Shown in pieces: positions 9,077 through 17,237 of a DNA stretch of 64,000 bases (positions within the stretch are counted from its first letter, which is position 1; each line of letters opens with the position of its first letter). Made by a program: the position numbers and the translations under genes. Source of the DNA: Bacillus sp. CECT 9360 (GTDB taxonomy: Bacteria; Bacillota; Bacilli; Bacillales; DSM-1321); assembly GCF_918741275.1 (NCBI RefSeq), contig NZ_CAKKNA010000001.1, positions 62,001 to 126,000 of the forward strand, given 5' to 3'. Below the pieces are notes generated by a model. That model did not search any database. It was not told where the DNA came from and saw only the letters and a list, made by a program, of their open reading frames with translations.

Positions 9077-10036
9077 ATGGAATTTAAAGTACTGCTAACA
9101 GACTATGAATTTGAAAATTTAACTTATGAAGAGGAAGTATTTGAAGAAGCAGGAATTAAGATTCATTTTGTAAAGGCACAATGTAAAACGGAAGAAGAAG
9201 TGATTGATCACGCTAAAGATGCTGATGCCCTATTAAATCAATATGCTCCTGTGAGCAGACGGGTGATTGAATCTCTTAATAAATGCAAAGTCATTTCACG
9301 ATATGGGGTAGGAGTCAATACAATTGATTTAGAAGCGGCTACCGAAAAAGGTATTATCGTGGCCAATGTACCGGACTATGGCATGGAGGAAGTGTCCAAC
9401 CATGCGCTTGCGCTTCTTTTATCTTGGGCTCGAAAAGTTACTTTGTTAAATAATCAAGTGAAAAGAGGAAATTGGGATTTTAAAGCTTGTGTGCCCATCC
9501 ACCGTTTTAATGAGCAAACGGTTGGTGTATTAGGTTTCGGACGAATTCCACGAAGCCTGGTTGAAAAGGTAAAGCCTTTAGGCTTTAAATTAGCAGCTTA
9601 TGATCCGTTTGTTTCAGCAGAGGATATGGAAAAAGCCGGAGTCCAAAAAATGGAGCTGGACGAAGTAATTCAAGCTGCAGATTTTCTTTCCATTCATGTA
9701 CCACTCATCAAGGATACCTATCATTTAATTAATGAAGAACGATTAAACCGAATGAAACCGAATGCCGTGATTATCAATACAGCGCGCGGACCAATTATTG
9801 ATGAAGCAGCGCTAGCTAATGCACTTGCTGATGGAGTGATTGCAGGGGCGGCTCTTGATGTTTTGGAAGATGAACCGGTTAGAATTGATAGTCCATTATT
9901 AAATATGGAAAATGTAATTATTACACCCCATAGCGCATGGTATTCGGAGGAAGCCATGGTGGAATTGAGGAAAAAAGCCGCATTGAATATTGTACAGGTA
10001 CTAAGTGGCAGTGCCACTCCGTATGCCTTGACATAA
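9077..10036 (+). CDS. D-2-hydroxyacid dehydrogenase family protein
   Basis: A 319-residue NAD-dependent dehydrogenase of the D-3-phosphoglycerate dehydrogenase/CtBP family. The frame opens at 9017, but the AAAAGGAG ribosome site places the start at ATG 9077. The Rossmann motif appears as VGVLGFGRIP, and the catalytic triad positions are in RYGVGVNTIDL, NTARGPIIDE and ITPHSAWYSEEA (final His). Such enzymes reduce 2-keto acids to D-2-hydroxy acids; in this operon it may act on a keto-sugar acid or a product of aldol cleavage such as pyruvate or hydroxypyruvate/glyoxylate. The 88-base gap upstream contains a CCCTGA/TCAGGG inverted pair that could form a messenger hairpin. Confidence 0.85.
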   Translation: MEFKVLLTDYEFENLTYEEEVFEEAGIKIHFVKAQCKTEEEVIDHAKDADALLNQYAPVSRRVIESLNKCKVISRYGVGVNTIDLEAATEKGIIVANVPDYGMEEVSNHALALLLSWARKVTLLNNQVKRGNWDFKACVPIHRFNEQTVGVLGFGRIPRSLVEKVKPLGFKLAAYDPFVSAEDMEKAGVQKMELDEVIQAADFLSIHVPLIKDTYHLINEERLNRMKPNAVIINTARGPIIDEAALANALADGVIAGAALDVLEDEPVRIDSPLLNMENVIITPHSAWYSEEAMVELRKKAALNIVQVLSGSATPYALT

Positions 10037-10074
10037 TAAATAGAAAAAAACTTGGGAAAGAAGTGAAACGTTAA

Positions 10075-10992
10075 ATGAAGTTAGTTACCTTTCGTGACGA
10101 TTCAGGGGTAAACCTTGGAATCATCAAAAATGACCAAATATTTAGCTTATCAGCATTAGATGAATGGGATCGTTCACTTAATCAAGATGATGCAAATTCT
10201 GAAAATCCCATACCTTTGAATACCAAGTCATTTATTGAAGAGGGTGAAAACGCTTTAGCTCATGCTGAACGGCTCTTAGCGTCATATGAAGAAATGGGAA
10301 TTGAGGAAAAACGGAAAGCAGTCCTGTATCTGAATGAAACGGAGCTCCTGGCACCGATATCACAGCCTGAAAAAATTATTTGTGTTGGCTTGAATTATTT
10401 GGATCATTGCAAGGAAACAGGAATGGAACCACCAAAATCGCCCGTGGTTTTTTCCAAATATGCAAATGCAATTATAGGGCATCAGCAATCGATTGAACTA
10501 CCTGTCAATTCCGATCAAGTAGACTTCGAAGCAGAGTTGGCAGTGGTAATCGGAAAAGAAGCAAAACGAGTGTCCGTAGAAGAGGCAAGTGATTATATTT
10601 TTGGATACACGATTATGAATGATGTCAGCGCCCGCGATATTCAATTTGCAGACGGGCAGTGGGTACGCGGAAAAACGGCTGATACGTTTGCGCCCCTAGG
10701 GCCTTGCATTGTCACGCAAGATGAAATAGAAGACCCCCACAAACTAAACATCTCGTTAACATTAAACGGAGAAGTGATGCAGCAGTCGAATACGAGTAAT
10801 TTAATATTTACAGTTCCTTATATTATTTCATTCCTGTCTCAGGCGATGACATTAAAGCCGGGCGATATCATTGCTACAGGCACGCCCCCTGGAGTCGGCA
10901 TGGGCAGGGAACCAAAAATCTGGCTTAAAAAAGGTGATGAACTGTCTATTACCATTGAGAAGCTTGGAACGCTATCTAATAGCGTAAAGTAA
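10075..10992 (+). CDS. Second FAH-family protein
   Basis: A 305-residue fumarylacetoacetate-hydrolase-family protein of the more common type. IICVGLNYLDHCKETG, the metal ligands in VDFEAELAVVIG and the active-site DVSARDIQFADGQW are intact, followed by ATGTPPGVGMG near the end. Relatives include acylpyruvases, 2-hydroxyhepta-2,4-diene-1,7-dioate isomerases, and 2,4-diketo-3-deoxy-sugar-acid hydrolases of non-phosphorylated fucose/rhamnose pathways. It differs clearly from the FAH protein at 2079-2981, so the operon holds two functions within this family. Spacing of 38 bases from the dehydrogenase suggests the same transcript. A diketo-deoxy acid hydrolase following the upstream dehydrogenase is a plausible but unproven role. 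Confidence 0.85.
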   Translation: MKLVTFRDDSGVNLGIIKNDQIFSLSALDEWDRSLNQDDANSENPIPLNTKSFIEEGENALAHAERLLASYEEMGIEEKRKAVLYLNETELLAPISQPEKIICVGLNYLDHCKETGMEPPKSPVVFSKYANAIIGHQQSIELPVNSDQVDFEAELAVVIGKEAKRVSVEEASDYIFGYTIMNDVSARDIQFADGQWVRGKTADTFAPLGPCIVTQDEIEDPHKLNISLTLNGEVMQQSNTSNLIFTVPYIISFLSQAMTLKPGDIIATGTPPGVGMGREPKIWLKKGDELSITIEKLGTLSNSVK

Positions 10993-11018
10993 GTGCGATA
11001 ACAAAGGAGGCCTCTAAC

Positions 11019-11972
11019 ATGCATGATATCGTCACGATAGGAGATGCGATGATTACATTTAATCCAGTGAATAAAGGACCCATGCGGTTTGTTCATCAGT
11101 TTGAACGCAGGGTTGGCGGGGCGGAACTGAACGTAGCAATCGGTTGTGCCCGTCTGGGATTAAATGTAGGATGGATCAGTTGTCTCGGCAATGACGAATT
11201 TGGCAAGCATATTTTGCATTTTATTAAAGGAGAAGGGATAGATACAAGCCAAATTCAATTTGCAGAAAATATCCCAACATCTCTCAATTTCAAAGAAATC
11301 ATGGAAGATGGCAGTGGCCGGACATTTTATTATCGGAAACCTTCCCCTACCTCTTTATTAACAGCGGAAACTTTACCTTATGATTATCTAGGAGCTGCTA
11401 AGGTATTCCATATTTCGGGGGTGTTTGCTGCTTTAGATTCGAAAAATGTGGACCTTTTATTACACGCAACACTGGAAGCCAAGAAGCAAGGTGCCCTTAT
11501 ATCATTTGACCCTAATATCAGGCTGAAGCTTTGGGCCTCTAAAGATGAAATGAAAATGCAGTTGCTGAAGTTTTTGCCGCTGACAGATATTTTGTTAATT
11601 GGCGAAGAGGAAGCTGATTTATTATTGCACGAAAAGAATCCGGATAGAATATTCCAACTGCTCAGCAATGAGAACATTTCATGGATTGTCATTAAGCAGG
11701 CTGAACGTGGATGTGTCTGTTATTGGAACGGTAAGAAATACATTGGGAATCCTGAAAATCCGGGGACCGTCGTAGACACAGTGGGAGCAGGCGACGGCTT
11801 TGCTTCTGGGTTTCTTTACGGAATTATTAACAAGCTTTCTATCGATGAGACACTTCGGGTGGCGAACAGTATAGGAGCGATGGTGGTTAGCGTTTCAGGC
11901 GACAATGAAGGCTTGCCACTCTTGGAGGATGTCCAAGCGCGTCTAGGGATTGCTGAACGTATCGAAAGGTAA
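11019..11972 (+). CDS. PfkB-family kinase, 2-keto-3-deoxygluconate kinase-like (copy 1)
   Basis: A 317-residue ribokinase/PfkB sugar kinase. The N-terminal DIVTIGDAMITFNP and RRVGGAELNVAIGCARLG region, the ISFDPNIRLKLW segment typical of KdgK, and the C-terminal DTVGAGDGFASGF signature with its catalytic Asp are present. KDG kinases phosphorylate 2-keto-3-deoxygluconate (or the galacto epimer) with ATP at position 6, feeding KDPG aldolase. A very strong AAAGGAGG ribosome site lies before the ATG. It is followed 14 bases later by a related kinase, so the pair arose by duplication or serves two epimeric substrates. Confidence 0.9.
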   Translation: MHDIVTIGDAMITFNPVNKGPMRFVHQFERRVGGAELNVAIGCARLGLNVGWISCLGNDEFGKHILHFIKGEGIDTSQIQFAENIPTSLNFKEIMEDGSGRTFYYRKPSPTSLLTAETLPYDYLGAAKVFHISGVFAALDSKNVDLLLHATLEAKKQGALISFDPNIRLKLWASKDEMKMQLLKFLPLTDILLIGEEEADLLLHEKNPDRIFQLLSNENISWIVIKQAERGCVCYWNGKKYIGNPENPGTVVDTVGAGDGFASGFLYGIINKLSIDETLRVANSIGAMVVSVSGDNEGLPLLEDVQARLGIAERIER

Positions 11973-11986
11973 ACGGAGGTAACCAC

Positions 11987-12943
11987 ATGGATGTTGTCAC
12001 AATTGGGGAAACAATGGTAGTTTTTTCTCCTGATGAGCAAGGGCCTTTAAGGCATGCCCGGTCTTTTTCGATGAAATTTGCCGGAGCCGAATCGAATGTA
12101 GCCATAGGGCTTTCCAGGCTTGGACATCAAGTTCGATGGATTAGTCAGGTAGGAAACGATGAGTTCGGAGATGCCATGACCGCTTTCATTAGAGGGGAAG
12201 GCGTTGATGTCCACTATGTGACAAAGGACTCGGCTGCTGCTACTGGTGTATTCTTTAAAGAATTCAGACGAATGAATGACACAAGAGTGTACTATTATCG
12301 GGCGAATTCAGCGGCAAGCAGAATGCACACAGAAAACATTCCTGCTGATGCAGTGAAAGAAGCAAAATATTTACATATAACTGGTATTACCCCGGCGTTA
12401 AGTACTTCATGTCGACTAGTAATTGAAAAAGCGATTGAGTTTGCAAAAGAAGGCGGGACGAAAATCGTGTTCGACCCTAACATTCGAATGAAGATATGGC
12501 AGGATGAAAAGGCGGCCCGGCATTATCTGAAAAAATATGCGGCTTTATCTGATATTGTTCTGCCGGGAATCGCAGAAGCTCGGTTTTTGTTTGGTGAACA
12601 GACACCTGAGCAGCTTGCAGATTGTTTTCATGAGCTAGGAATCGGGACGGTTGTTCTAAAATTAGGGAAAGAAGGGGCGCTATGCTCCAGGATTAATCAG
12701 GAAAAGACGGAAGTTCAAGGATTTCCGGTAGAACATGTCATTGACCCGATCGGAGCTGGTGATGGCTTTGCCTCTGGATTGATATCCGGTTTGTTGGATG
12801 GATTAAGTCTAGAAGAGTCAGCAAATCGTGGAAATGCAATCGGAGCTATGGTGACTATGGTCTACGGGGATATAGAAGGCCTTCCATTAAAAGACGATTT
12901 GCTTACATTTTTGGAACAGAGTACAGACGATGTAACAAGATAA
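11987..12943 (+). CDS. PfkB-family kinase, 2-keto-3-deoxygluconate kinase-like (copy 2)
   Basis: A 318-residue PfkB kinase clearly related to the preceding protein: both begin with a D-V/I-VTIG start, share the GAE-NVAIG block and the FDPNIR segment, and end with an IGAGDGFASG catalytic motif. Sequence between the motifs differs considerably (for example PDEQGPLRHARSF against NPVNKGPMRFVHQF), so the duplication is old. The expected product is 2-keto-3-deoxy-6-phosphogluconate or its galactonate epimer, which is the substrate of the aldolase gene 18 bases further on. Which of the two kinases serves which epimer cannot be judged from sequence. Confidence 0.9.
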   Translation: MDVVTIGETMVVFSPDEQGPLRHARSFSMKFAGAESNVAIGLSRLGHQVRWISQVGNDEFGDAMTAFIRGEGVDVHYVTKDSAAATGVFFKEFRRMNDTRVYYYRANSAASRMHTENIPADAVKEAKYLHITGITPALSTSCRLVIEKAIEFAKEGGTKIVFDPNIRMKIWQDEKAARHYLKKYAALSDIVLPGIAEARFLFGEQTPEQLADCFHELGIGTVVLKLGKEGALCSRINQEKTEVQGFPVEHVIDPIGAGDGFASGLISGLLDGLSLEESANRGNAIGAMVTMVYGDIEGLPLKDDLLTFLEQSTDDVTR

Positions 12944-12961
12944 AAAAGAAAGGTGGATTCC

Positions 12962-13606
12962 ATGGGTAAACTAGAAGAATTAAAGAACGGTAAATTAGTA
13001 GCGGTGATTCGCGGCGCTTCTTCTGAGCAGATTATTCCAATCACTCGGGCGCTAATAGATGGAGGCATCAATGCATTAGAGATTACAGTGGAGACACCGA
13101 AAGTATGCTATTTAATTGAGAAGGTGAAAGCAGAATTTGGGGAAGAGATTATAGCGGGTGCAGGTACTGTTTTAGATGCAGAAACAGCCCGAGCAGCAAT
13201 TATGTCGGGCGCGGAGTTTATCTTTTCCCCAACAGTTCAAGAAGAAACGATAAAGATGACTAAGAGATATGGTGTCATCAGTATACCAGGTGCCTTTACA
13301 CCGACAGAAATCTTAACGGCATACGAGAGTGGGGCAGATATTATTAAGGTATTTCCAGCAGATTCCCTTGGTCCGAATTACTTTAAGCATCTTAAAGGAC
13401 CGCTGCGGCAAATTCCGTTGATGCCTACAGGAGGAGTGGGATTCGAGAACCTATTAAATTATTTACAGGCTGGAGCTGTAGCAGTCGGCCTGGGTGGATC
13501 ACTTGTAAATCCCTCAAAATTGACATCCACTCAGAATTATCAGGAATTAACCGACAGAGCAAAGCAATTTGTAGAAATTGTTAACGGATTTAATAGCGAT
13601 AAATAG
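12962..13606 (+). CDS. eda: KDPG/KDPGal aldolase
   Basis: A 214-residue class I aldolase. The frame opens with a GTG at 12953, but the AGAAAGGTGG ribosome site fits the ATG at 12962 (MGKLEELK). It contains VAVIRG at the N-terminus, ALEITVETP with the catalytic Glu, AGAGTVLDAE, the Schiff-base lysine in DIIKVFPAD, and the phosphate-binding MPTGGV and GLGGSLV loops. It splits 2-keto-3-deoxy-6-phospho-gluconate or -galactonate to pyruvate and glyceraldehyde 3-phosphate, ending the phosphorylative branch. It is the last gene of the plus-strand run; its stop is one base from the end of the convergent larC2, with no room for a terminator. Confidence 0.92.
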   Translation: MGKLEELKNGKLVAVIRGASSEQIIPITRALIDGGINALEITVETPKVCYLIEKVKAEFGEEIIAGAGTVLDAETARAAIMSGAEFIFSPTVQEETIKMTKRYGVISIPGAFTPTEILTAYESGADIIKVFPADSLGPNYFKHLKGPLRQIPLMPTGGVGFENLLNYLQAGAVAVGLGGSLVNPSKLTSTQNYQELTDRAKQFVEIVNGFNSDK

Positions 13607-13607
13607 A

Positions 13608-14066
13608 TTAACCATTTAAATGCGTCCATACCGCCTGATACACTTTTTGTAAAGGAACGCCATATTTATCTGCAATTTCCTTACATTGGCTATATTCTGG
13701 TGACTGTTGTACCACTTTATTATTCAAAAGTCCTTCTTTAACGGACACAGCTCCCCATGGAGTTTGAATCTCTTTAAACTGTCTGCCAAGTCGCTTGACT
13801 GATAGAGGATAGTAACGGACCCCGAGTGTGGTCGTTTCTTGAAAAATAATATTCATAATGGATTCGCTCCGGCTTTCGGAGCATAATACTTGCAGCATAG
13901 TACCTGGCCGGTTTTTTTTCATATAAATTGGTACATAAAAAACATCGTTTGCCCCGGCATCAAATAGCAAATCCATGACATGGCCAAGCCATTCACCTGG
14001 GATATCGTCTAAATTCACTTCGATTTTGATCATTTCATGATCGGTATGTTCAAATTGATGCTGCAT
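13608..14066 (-). CDS. larC2: LarC C-terminal part (LarC2), nickel insertion for NPN cofactor, inverted
   Basis: A 152-residue protein matching the C-terminal half of LarC (DUF111), the nickel-inserting cyclometallase of the lactate racemase cofactor. The diagnostic wording is VNLDDIPGEWLGHVMDLLF, DVFYVPIYMKKNRPGTMLQVL and QETTTLGVRYYPL. In Lactiplantibacillus plantarum larC1 and larC2 are adjacent and joined by a ribosomal frameshift; here the second half is separate, points the opposite way, and lies upstream of larB. It has its own good ribosome site (AGGAAGGAG, seven bases before ATG), so it appears to be translated as a free protein that must meet LarC1 (14905-15627). It shares only 55 bases of divergent spacer with larB. 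Confidence 0.88.
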   Translation of the reverse strand: MQHQFEHTDHEMIKIEVNLDDIPGEWLGHVMDLLFDAGANDVFYVPIYMKKNRPGTMLQVLCSESRSESIMNIIFQETTTLGVRYYPLSVKRLGRQFKEIQTPWGAVSVKEGLLNNKVVQQSPEYSQCKEIADKYGVPLQKVYQAVWTHLNG

Positions 14067-14121
14067 GGCTATCTCCTTCCTGCTACCATCTCTTAAACTA
14101 TTAGATGAAAGGTAGATTCAA

Positions 14122-14865
14122 ATGGAATCATACACTACACATATTTTATCACAATTAAAAGAAGGCATTCTATCTATTGAAGAAGCAGAGGAAAAATTAA
14201 AAGGTTTTACAGACTACGGATTTGCAAAGGTAGATGATGCCAGAGAATTCAGGCAGGGTTTCCCTGAAGTTATCTTTGGAGCTAATAAGACCGAAGCGCA
14301 AATAGTAGAGATTTTTAACCATTTAGTCAATCAGAAACAGACTGTACTTGCTACAAGGGTTACCACTGTTGCGGCAGAGGCAGTATGCTCTTTGATTCCA
14401 GCAACGAAGTATGATGAGGCTGGCAGAACATTGCTTTACAAGCCGGATACATATTCGATAAGAGATGGTAAGAAAAAAATAGGAGTGATTTGTGCCGGAA
14501 CTTCCGATATCCCGGTTGCAAGAGAAGCAGAGGTAACGATCGAGGCAATGGGACATCTCTTTCAAGGTTTTTATGATATTGGCGTAGCCGGAATTCACCG
14601 GCTTTTTGCCCAGATGGAGGAAATCAACAAATGCCAAATCTTAGTTGTCATTGCTGGGATGGAAGGGGCACTTCCAAGTGTTGTTGGAGGACTAGTGTCT
14701 GTTCCTGTCATTGCAGTTCCGACAAGTGTCGGTTATGGTGCCAATCTTAATGGAGTGGCTGCCTTATTAAGCATGCTTAATACTTGTGCTTCCGGTGTAA
14801 CAGTAGTCAATATCGATAATGGTTTTGGGGCTGGTTATGCCGCATCGTTAATGCTTCGTGTTTAA
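14122..14865 (+). CDS. larB: LarB, nicotinic acid adenine dinucleotide carboxylase/hydrolase
   Basis: A 247-residue protein with a C-terminal PurE-like carboxylase domain. GVICAGTSDIPVAREAE (about residue 120 on) and the later VVIAGMEGALPSVVGGLV and VPTSVGYGANLNGVAALLSMLNTCA blocks are characteristic. LarB carboxylates and hydrolyses nicotinic acid adenine dinucleotide to the dicarboxylated pyridinium mononucleotide, the first step of nickel-pincer nucleotide (NPN) synthesis. The first part (LKEGILSIEEAEEKLKG) is the usual helical N-terminus. A GAAAGG ribosome site precedes the ATG. It begins a four-gene run larB-larC1-larE-nickel permease. Confidence 0.92.
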   Translation: MESYTTHILSQLKEGILSIEEAEEKLKGFTDYGFAKVDDAREFRQGFPEVIFGANKTEAQIVEIFNHLVNQKQTVLATRVTTVAAEAVCSLIPATKYDEAGRTLLYKPDTYSIRDGKKKIGVICAGTSDIPVAREAEVTIEAMGHLFQGFYDIGVAGIHRLFAQMEEINKCQILVVIAGMEGALPSVVGGLVSVPVIAVPTSVGYGANLNGVAALLSMLNTCASGVTVVNIDNGFGAGYAASLMLRV

Positions 14866-14904
14866 ACAGATTGTTTTAAAAAAGCCGTAGGGAGAGACTG
14901 ACTA

Positions 14905-15627
14905 TTGAAAACTTTATTTATCGACTGCGGAATCTCTGGAATTGCCGGAGATATGGCACTTGCTGCATTTACTGAAATTGGGGCGGACATAGAGGTTATT
15001 TCCGATAAGCTCAAGCCGATTATTAAAGAAGATTTTTCATTGTCTCTTGATAGAGTGGTGAAAAAAGGAATTTCCAGCACAAAGCTGGTTATTGAAACAG
15101 AAGAAGAGAAGCACTCCCATAGACATTATTCTACTATTAAGAAAGCCATCGATGAATCGTTTCTATCTGAGTCCGAAAAGGCTACAGCTCTATCTATTTT
15201 TGAAGTAATCGCTATTGCAGAAGCTAAAATTCATAACAGTACGCTCGAGAAAGTACACTTTCATGAAGTCGGCGGTGTCGATTCAATGATTGATATTATC
15301 GGTACAGCGATTGCTTTTCACCAATTAGGAATAGAAAGAGTAATCAGTTCACAGGTAGCCGTTGGCAATGGTTATCTGAAAATGGCTCATGGTTTATACC
15401 CAATACCTGCACCTGCTACGCTTGAAATTCTAAAAAATATCCCTTTGCTCCAGACAGAAATCCAAGGAGAACTTACAACTCCCACGGGAGCAGCGATTAT
15501 ACGGACATTAACTGACGAATTCGCTGTGCTGCCGTCGATGCAAGTGTCGGAAATTGGTTATGGAGCCGGGACAAAAGACTTTAAAGGTCATCCTAATGTA
15601 GTGCGTTTTGTTTTAGGAGAATTATAG
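14905..15627 (+). CDS. larC1: LarC N-terminal part (LarC1)
   Basis: A 240-residue protein equal to the N-terminal half of LarC. It begins at TTG 14905 after a GGGAGAG ribosome site. Typical features are FIDCGISGIAGDMALAAF, the histidine-rich KHSHRHYSTIK, and VHFHEVGGVDSMIDIIGTA. It stops at 15627 with GYGAGTKDFKGHPNVVRFVLGEL, just where the LarC2 domain would follow in a full-length chain. No LarC2-like sequence continues in another frame before larE begins 18 bases later, so a frameshift fusion is impossible here and the missing half must be supplied by the inverted gene at 13608-14066. Confidence 0.9.
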   Translation: MKTLFIDCGISGIAGDMALAAFTEIGADIEVISDKLKPIIKEDFSLSLDRVVKKGISSTKLVIETEEEKHSHRHYSTIKKAIDESFLSESEKATALSIFEVIAIAEAKIHNSTLEKVHFHEVGGVDSMIDIIGTAIAFHQLGIERVISSQVAVGNGYLKMAHGLYPIPAPATLEILKNIPLLQTEIQGELTTPTGAAIIRTLTDEFAVLPSMQVSEIGYGAGTKDFKGHPNVVRFVLGEL

Positions 15628-15644
15628 AAAAGGAGGATCTCTTT

Positions 15645-16472
15645 ATGAACATTGAACAGAGCCTGCATAAGGAATACAAATTAAAAGAAATACTTTTAGA
15701 AATGGAAAGTGTCATTATTGCTTTTTCTGGAGGAGTAGACAGCACTTATCTGCTCAAAGTAGCACTTGAAACGCTAGGAAAAGAGAATGTATTAGCAGTA
15801 ACGGCTGATTCCGAATCATTCCCGGCTTCCGAATTAGAGGAAACGATTCGTTTGGCCAAACAGCTTCAAGCACCTCATCAAATTATTCAAATGTCTGAAT
15901 TGGCCATCCCAGGTTACAAAGAAAATGATTTGAACAGATGTTATTTTTGCAAAAAAGGATTATTTGAAAAGCTGTACCCTGTATTGATAGAAAAAGGGTT
16001 TAATAATTTAATATTCGGCCTGATTAAAGATGATTTGGGCGAACATCGTCCAGGCGTCAAAGCTGCAATAGAAAACAATGTAAGAGGACCGCTTGCGGAA
16101 GCAGATATCACCAAAGAAGATATCCGCATTCGTTCAAAAGAGCTCGAGATTGACACTTGGGATAAGCCTTCCCTCGCCTGCCTATCTTCCAGAATTGCCT
16201 ATGGCGAAAAAATTACTGTTGAAAAACTGAAACGGATAGACCAAGCGGAACAGTATCTGAAAGGATTAGGAATTAAGCAGGTGCGAGTTCGCATGCATGA
16301 TGAAATAGCCAGGGTAGAAGTGGAGCAGGCCGATATGCAACTGCTGTTGAACCATCATGAGGAAGCCACAAGGCACTTAAAAAGCTTACATTTTAAGTTT
16401 GTTACCATGGATTTAGCTGGTTATAAAAGCGGTAGCATGAATAGCATGCTCGAAAAAATCGGAAATAAATAG
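15645..16472 (+). CDS. larE: LarE, ATP-dependent sulfur transferase for NPN cofactor
   Basis: A 275-residue PP-loop protein of the ATP-pyrophosphatase type. The AMP-forming loop is AFSGGVDSTYL (residues 26-36). Cysteines lie at 99 and 102 (CYFC) and at 179 (LACLSSR). LarE converts the two carboxylates of the pyridinium nucleotide to thiocarboxylates; some LarE proteins sacrifice a single Cys, others carry three Cys that hold an [4Fe-4S] cluster. The three cysteines seen here are consistent with the cluster type, though that is inference. The gene has a strong AAGGAGG ribosome site and follows larC1 by 17 bases. Confidence 0.9.
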   Translation: MNIEQSLHKEYKLKEILLEMESVIIAFSGGVDSTYLLKVALETLGKENVLAVTADSESFPASELEETIRLAKQLQAPHQIIQMSELAIPGYKENDLNRCYFCKKGLFEKLYPVLIEKGFNNLIFGLIKDDLGEHRPGVKAAIENNVRGPLAEADITKEDIRIRSKELEIDTWDKPSLACLSSRIAYGEKITVEKLKRIDQAEQYLKGLGIKQVRVRMHDEIARVEVEQADMQLLLNHHEEATRHLKSLHFKFVTMDLAGYKSGSMNSMLEKIGNK

Positions 16473-16487
16473 GGAGGATGGCCAAAC

Positions 16488-17123
16488 ATGATTGAGATCC
16501 TGGCAGTTGGGGGGTTATTAGGAATTAAGCATGCTTTGGAGCCGGATCATATCATTGCAGTTTCCACAATCGTAGGTAAGAATAAAGGGTTTTGGCGTTC
16601 GAGTTTTTTAGGATTGTTTTGGGGTTTAGGGCATACATTAGCACTTCTTTTCATTTTTCTTATTCTGTCACTTACAAAATCTAGTATTCCGGAAGCATGG
16701 TCGATGTCCTTTGAAATGGGGGTAGGTGTTATGTTGATCTACCTAGGCGTTGCTTCTTTTTTGAATCCGCAATTTTCCAAAAGAAAAATAAGCCAACAAA
16801 CAGAGAGCTCGAATAGGGGGTTATTTTTTAAGTCCTTAGTGATCGGTCAGATTCATGGGCTAGCGGGAAGTGCAGCGATGACTATACTGGCTTTATCGAT
16901 GGTAGATTCAGCTGCAGAAGCGTTTAATTATATCGGAGTGTTCGGTATAGGCACAATCTTAGGAATGTTGCTATTCACGTTACTGCTTAGTATCCCTTTC
17001 CAGTTAAGTACCCATAAGTATAAGTTAAACAGAACGTTAATAGGAATGACTTCGGCAGTCAGTGTAATCTATGGACTTTATTATATTTATAAAATTGGAT
17101 TCGTTGATGGGCTATTCGTCTAA
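16488..17123 (+). CDS. Nickel permease-like membrane protein of the NicO/UreH type
   Basis: A 211-residue protein with about six hydrophobic segments. The N-terminal GIKHALEPDHIIAV (from residue 11) is the H-A-x-E-P-D-H metal-binding signature of NicO/UreH-type nickel or cobalt transporters, and a second QIHGLAGSAAMT motif follows in the second half, as in this family. Placement 15 bases after larE makes nickel supply for the LarC insertion step the obvious role. It acts in the cytoplasmic membrane. Uptake versus export cannot be settled from sequence; operon context supports uptake. A terminator hairpin follows. Confidence 0.86.
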   Translation: MIEILAVGGLLGIKHALEPDHIIAVSTIVGKNKGFWRSSFLGLFWGLGHTLALLFIFLILSLTKSSIPEAWSMSFEMGVGVMLIYLGVASFLNPQFSKRKISQQTESSNRGLFFKSLVIGQIHGLAGSAAMTILALSMVDSAAEAFNYIGVFGIGTILGMLLFTLLLSIPFQLSTHKYKLNRTLIGMTSAVSVIYGLYYIYKIGFVDGLFV

Positions 17124-17132
17124 CCATAAATA

Positions 17133-17166
17133 AAAACCACTGAATAAATGTTTGGTGGTTTTGGTT
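17133..17166 (+). terminator. Intrinsic terminator of the lar run
   Basis: An 8-bp perfect stem (AAAACCAC / GTGGTTTT) around a 14-base loop, followed by a T-rich stretch, ten bases after the nickel permease stop. Confidence 0.75.
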
Positions 17167-17237
17167 TATAGTCGTCTGAATTTTACTTGTAAGATACATA
17201 AAAAAGTAATCACATAGTATTCGGGAGGGTAATGAAA

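Noticed and set aside
14905-16472. Programmed frameshift fusing LarC1 to LarC2 as in L. plantarum
   Set aside because: No LarC2 sequence follows larC1 in any frame; larE begins 18 bases after its stop.
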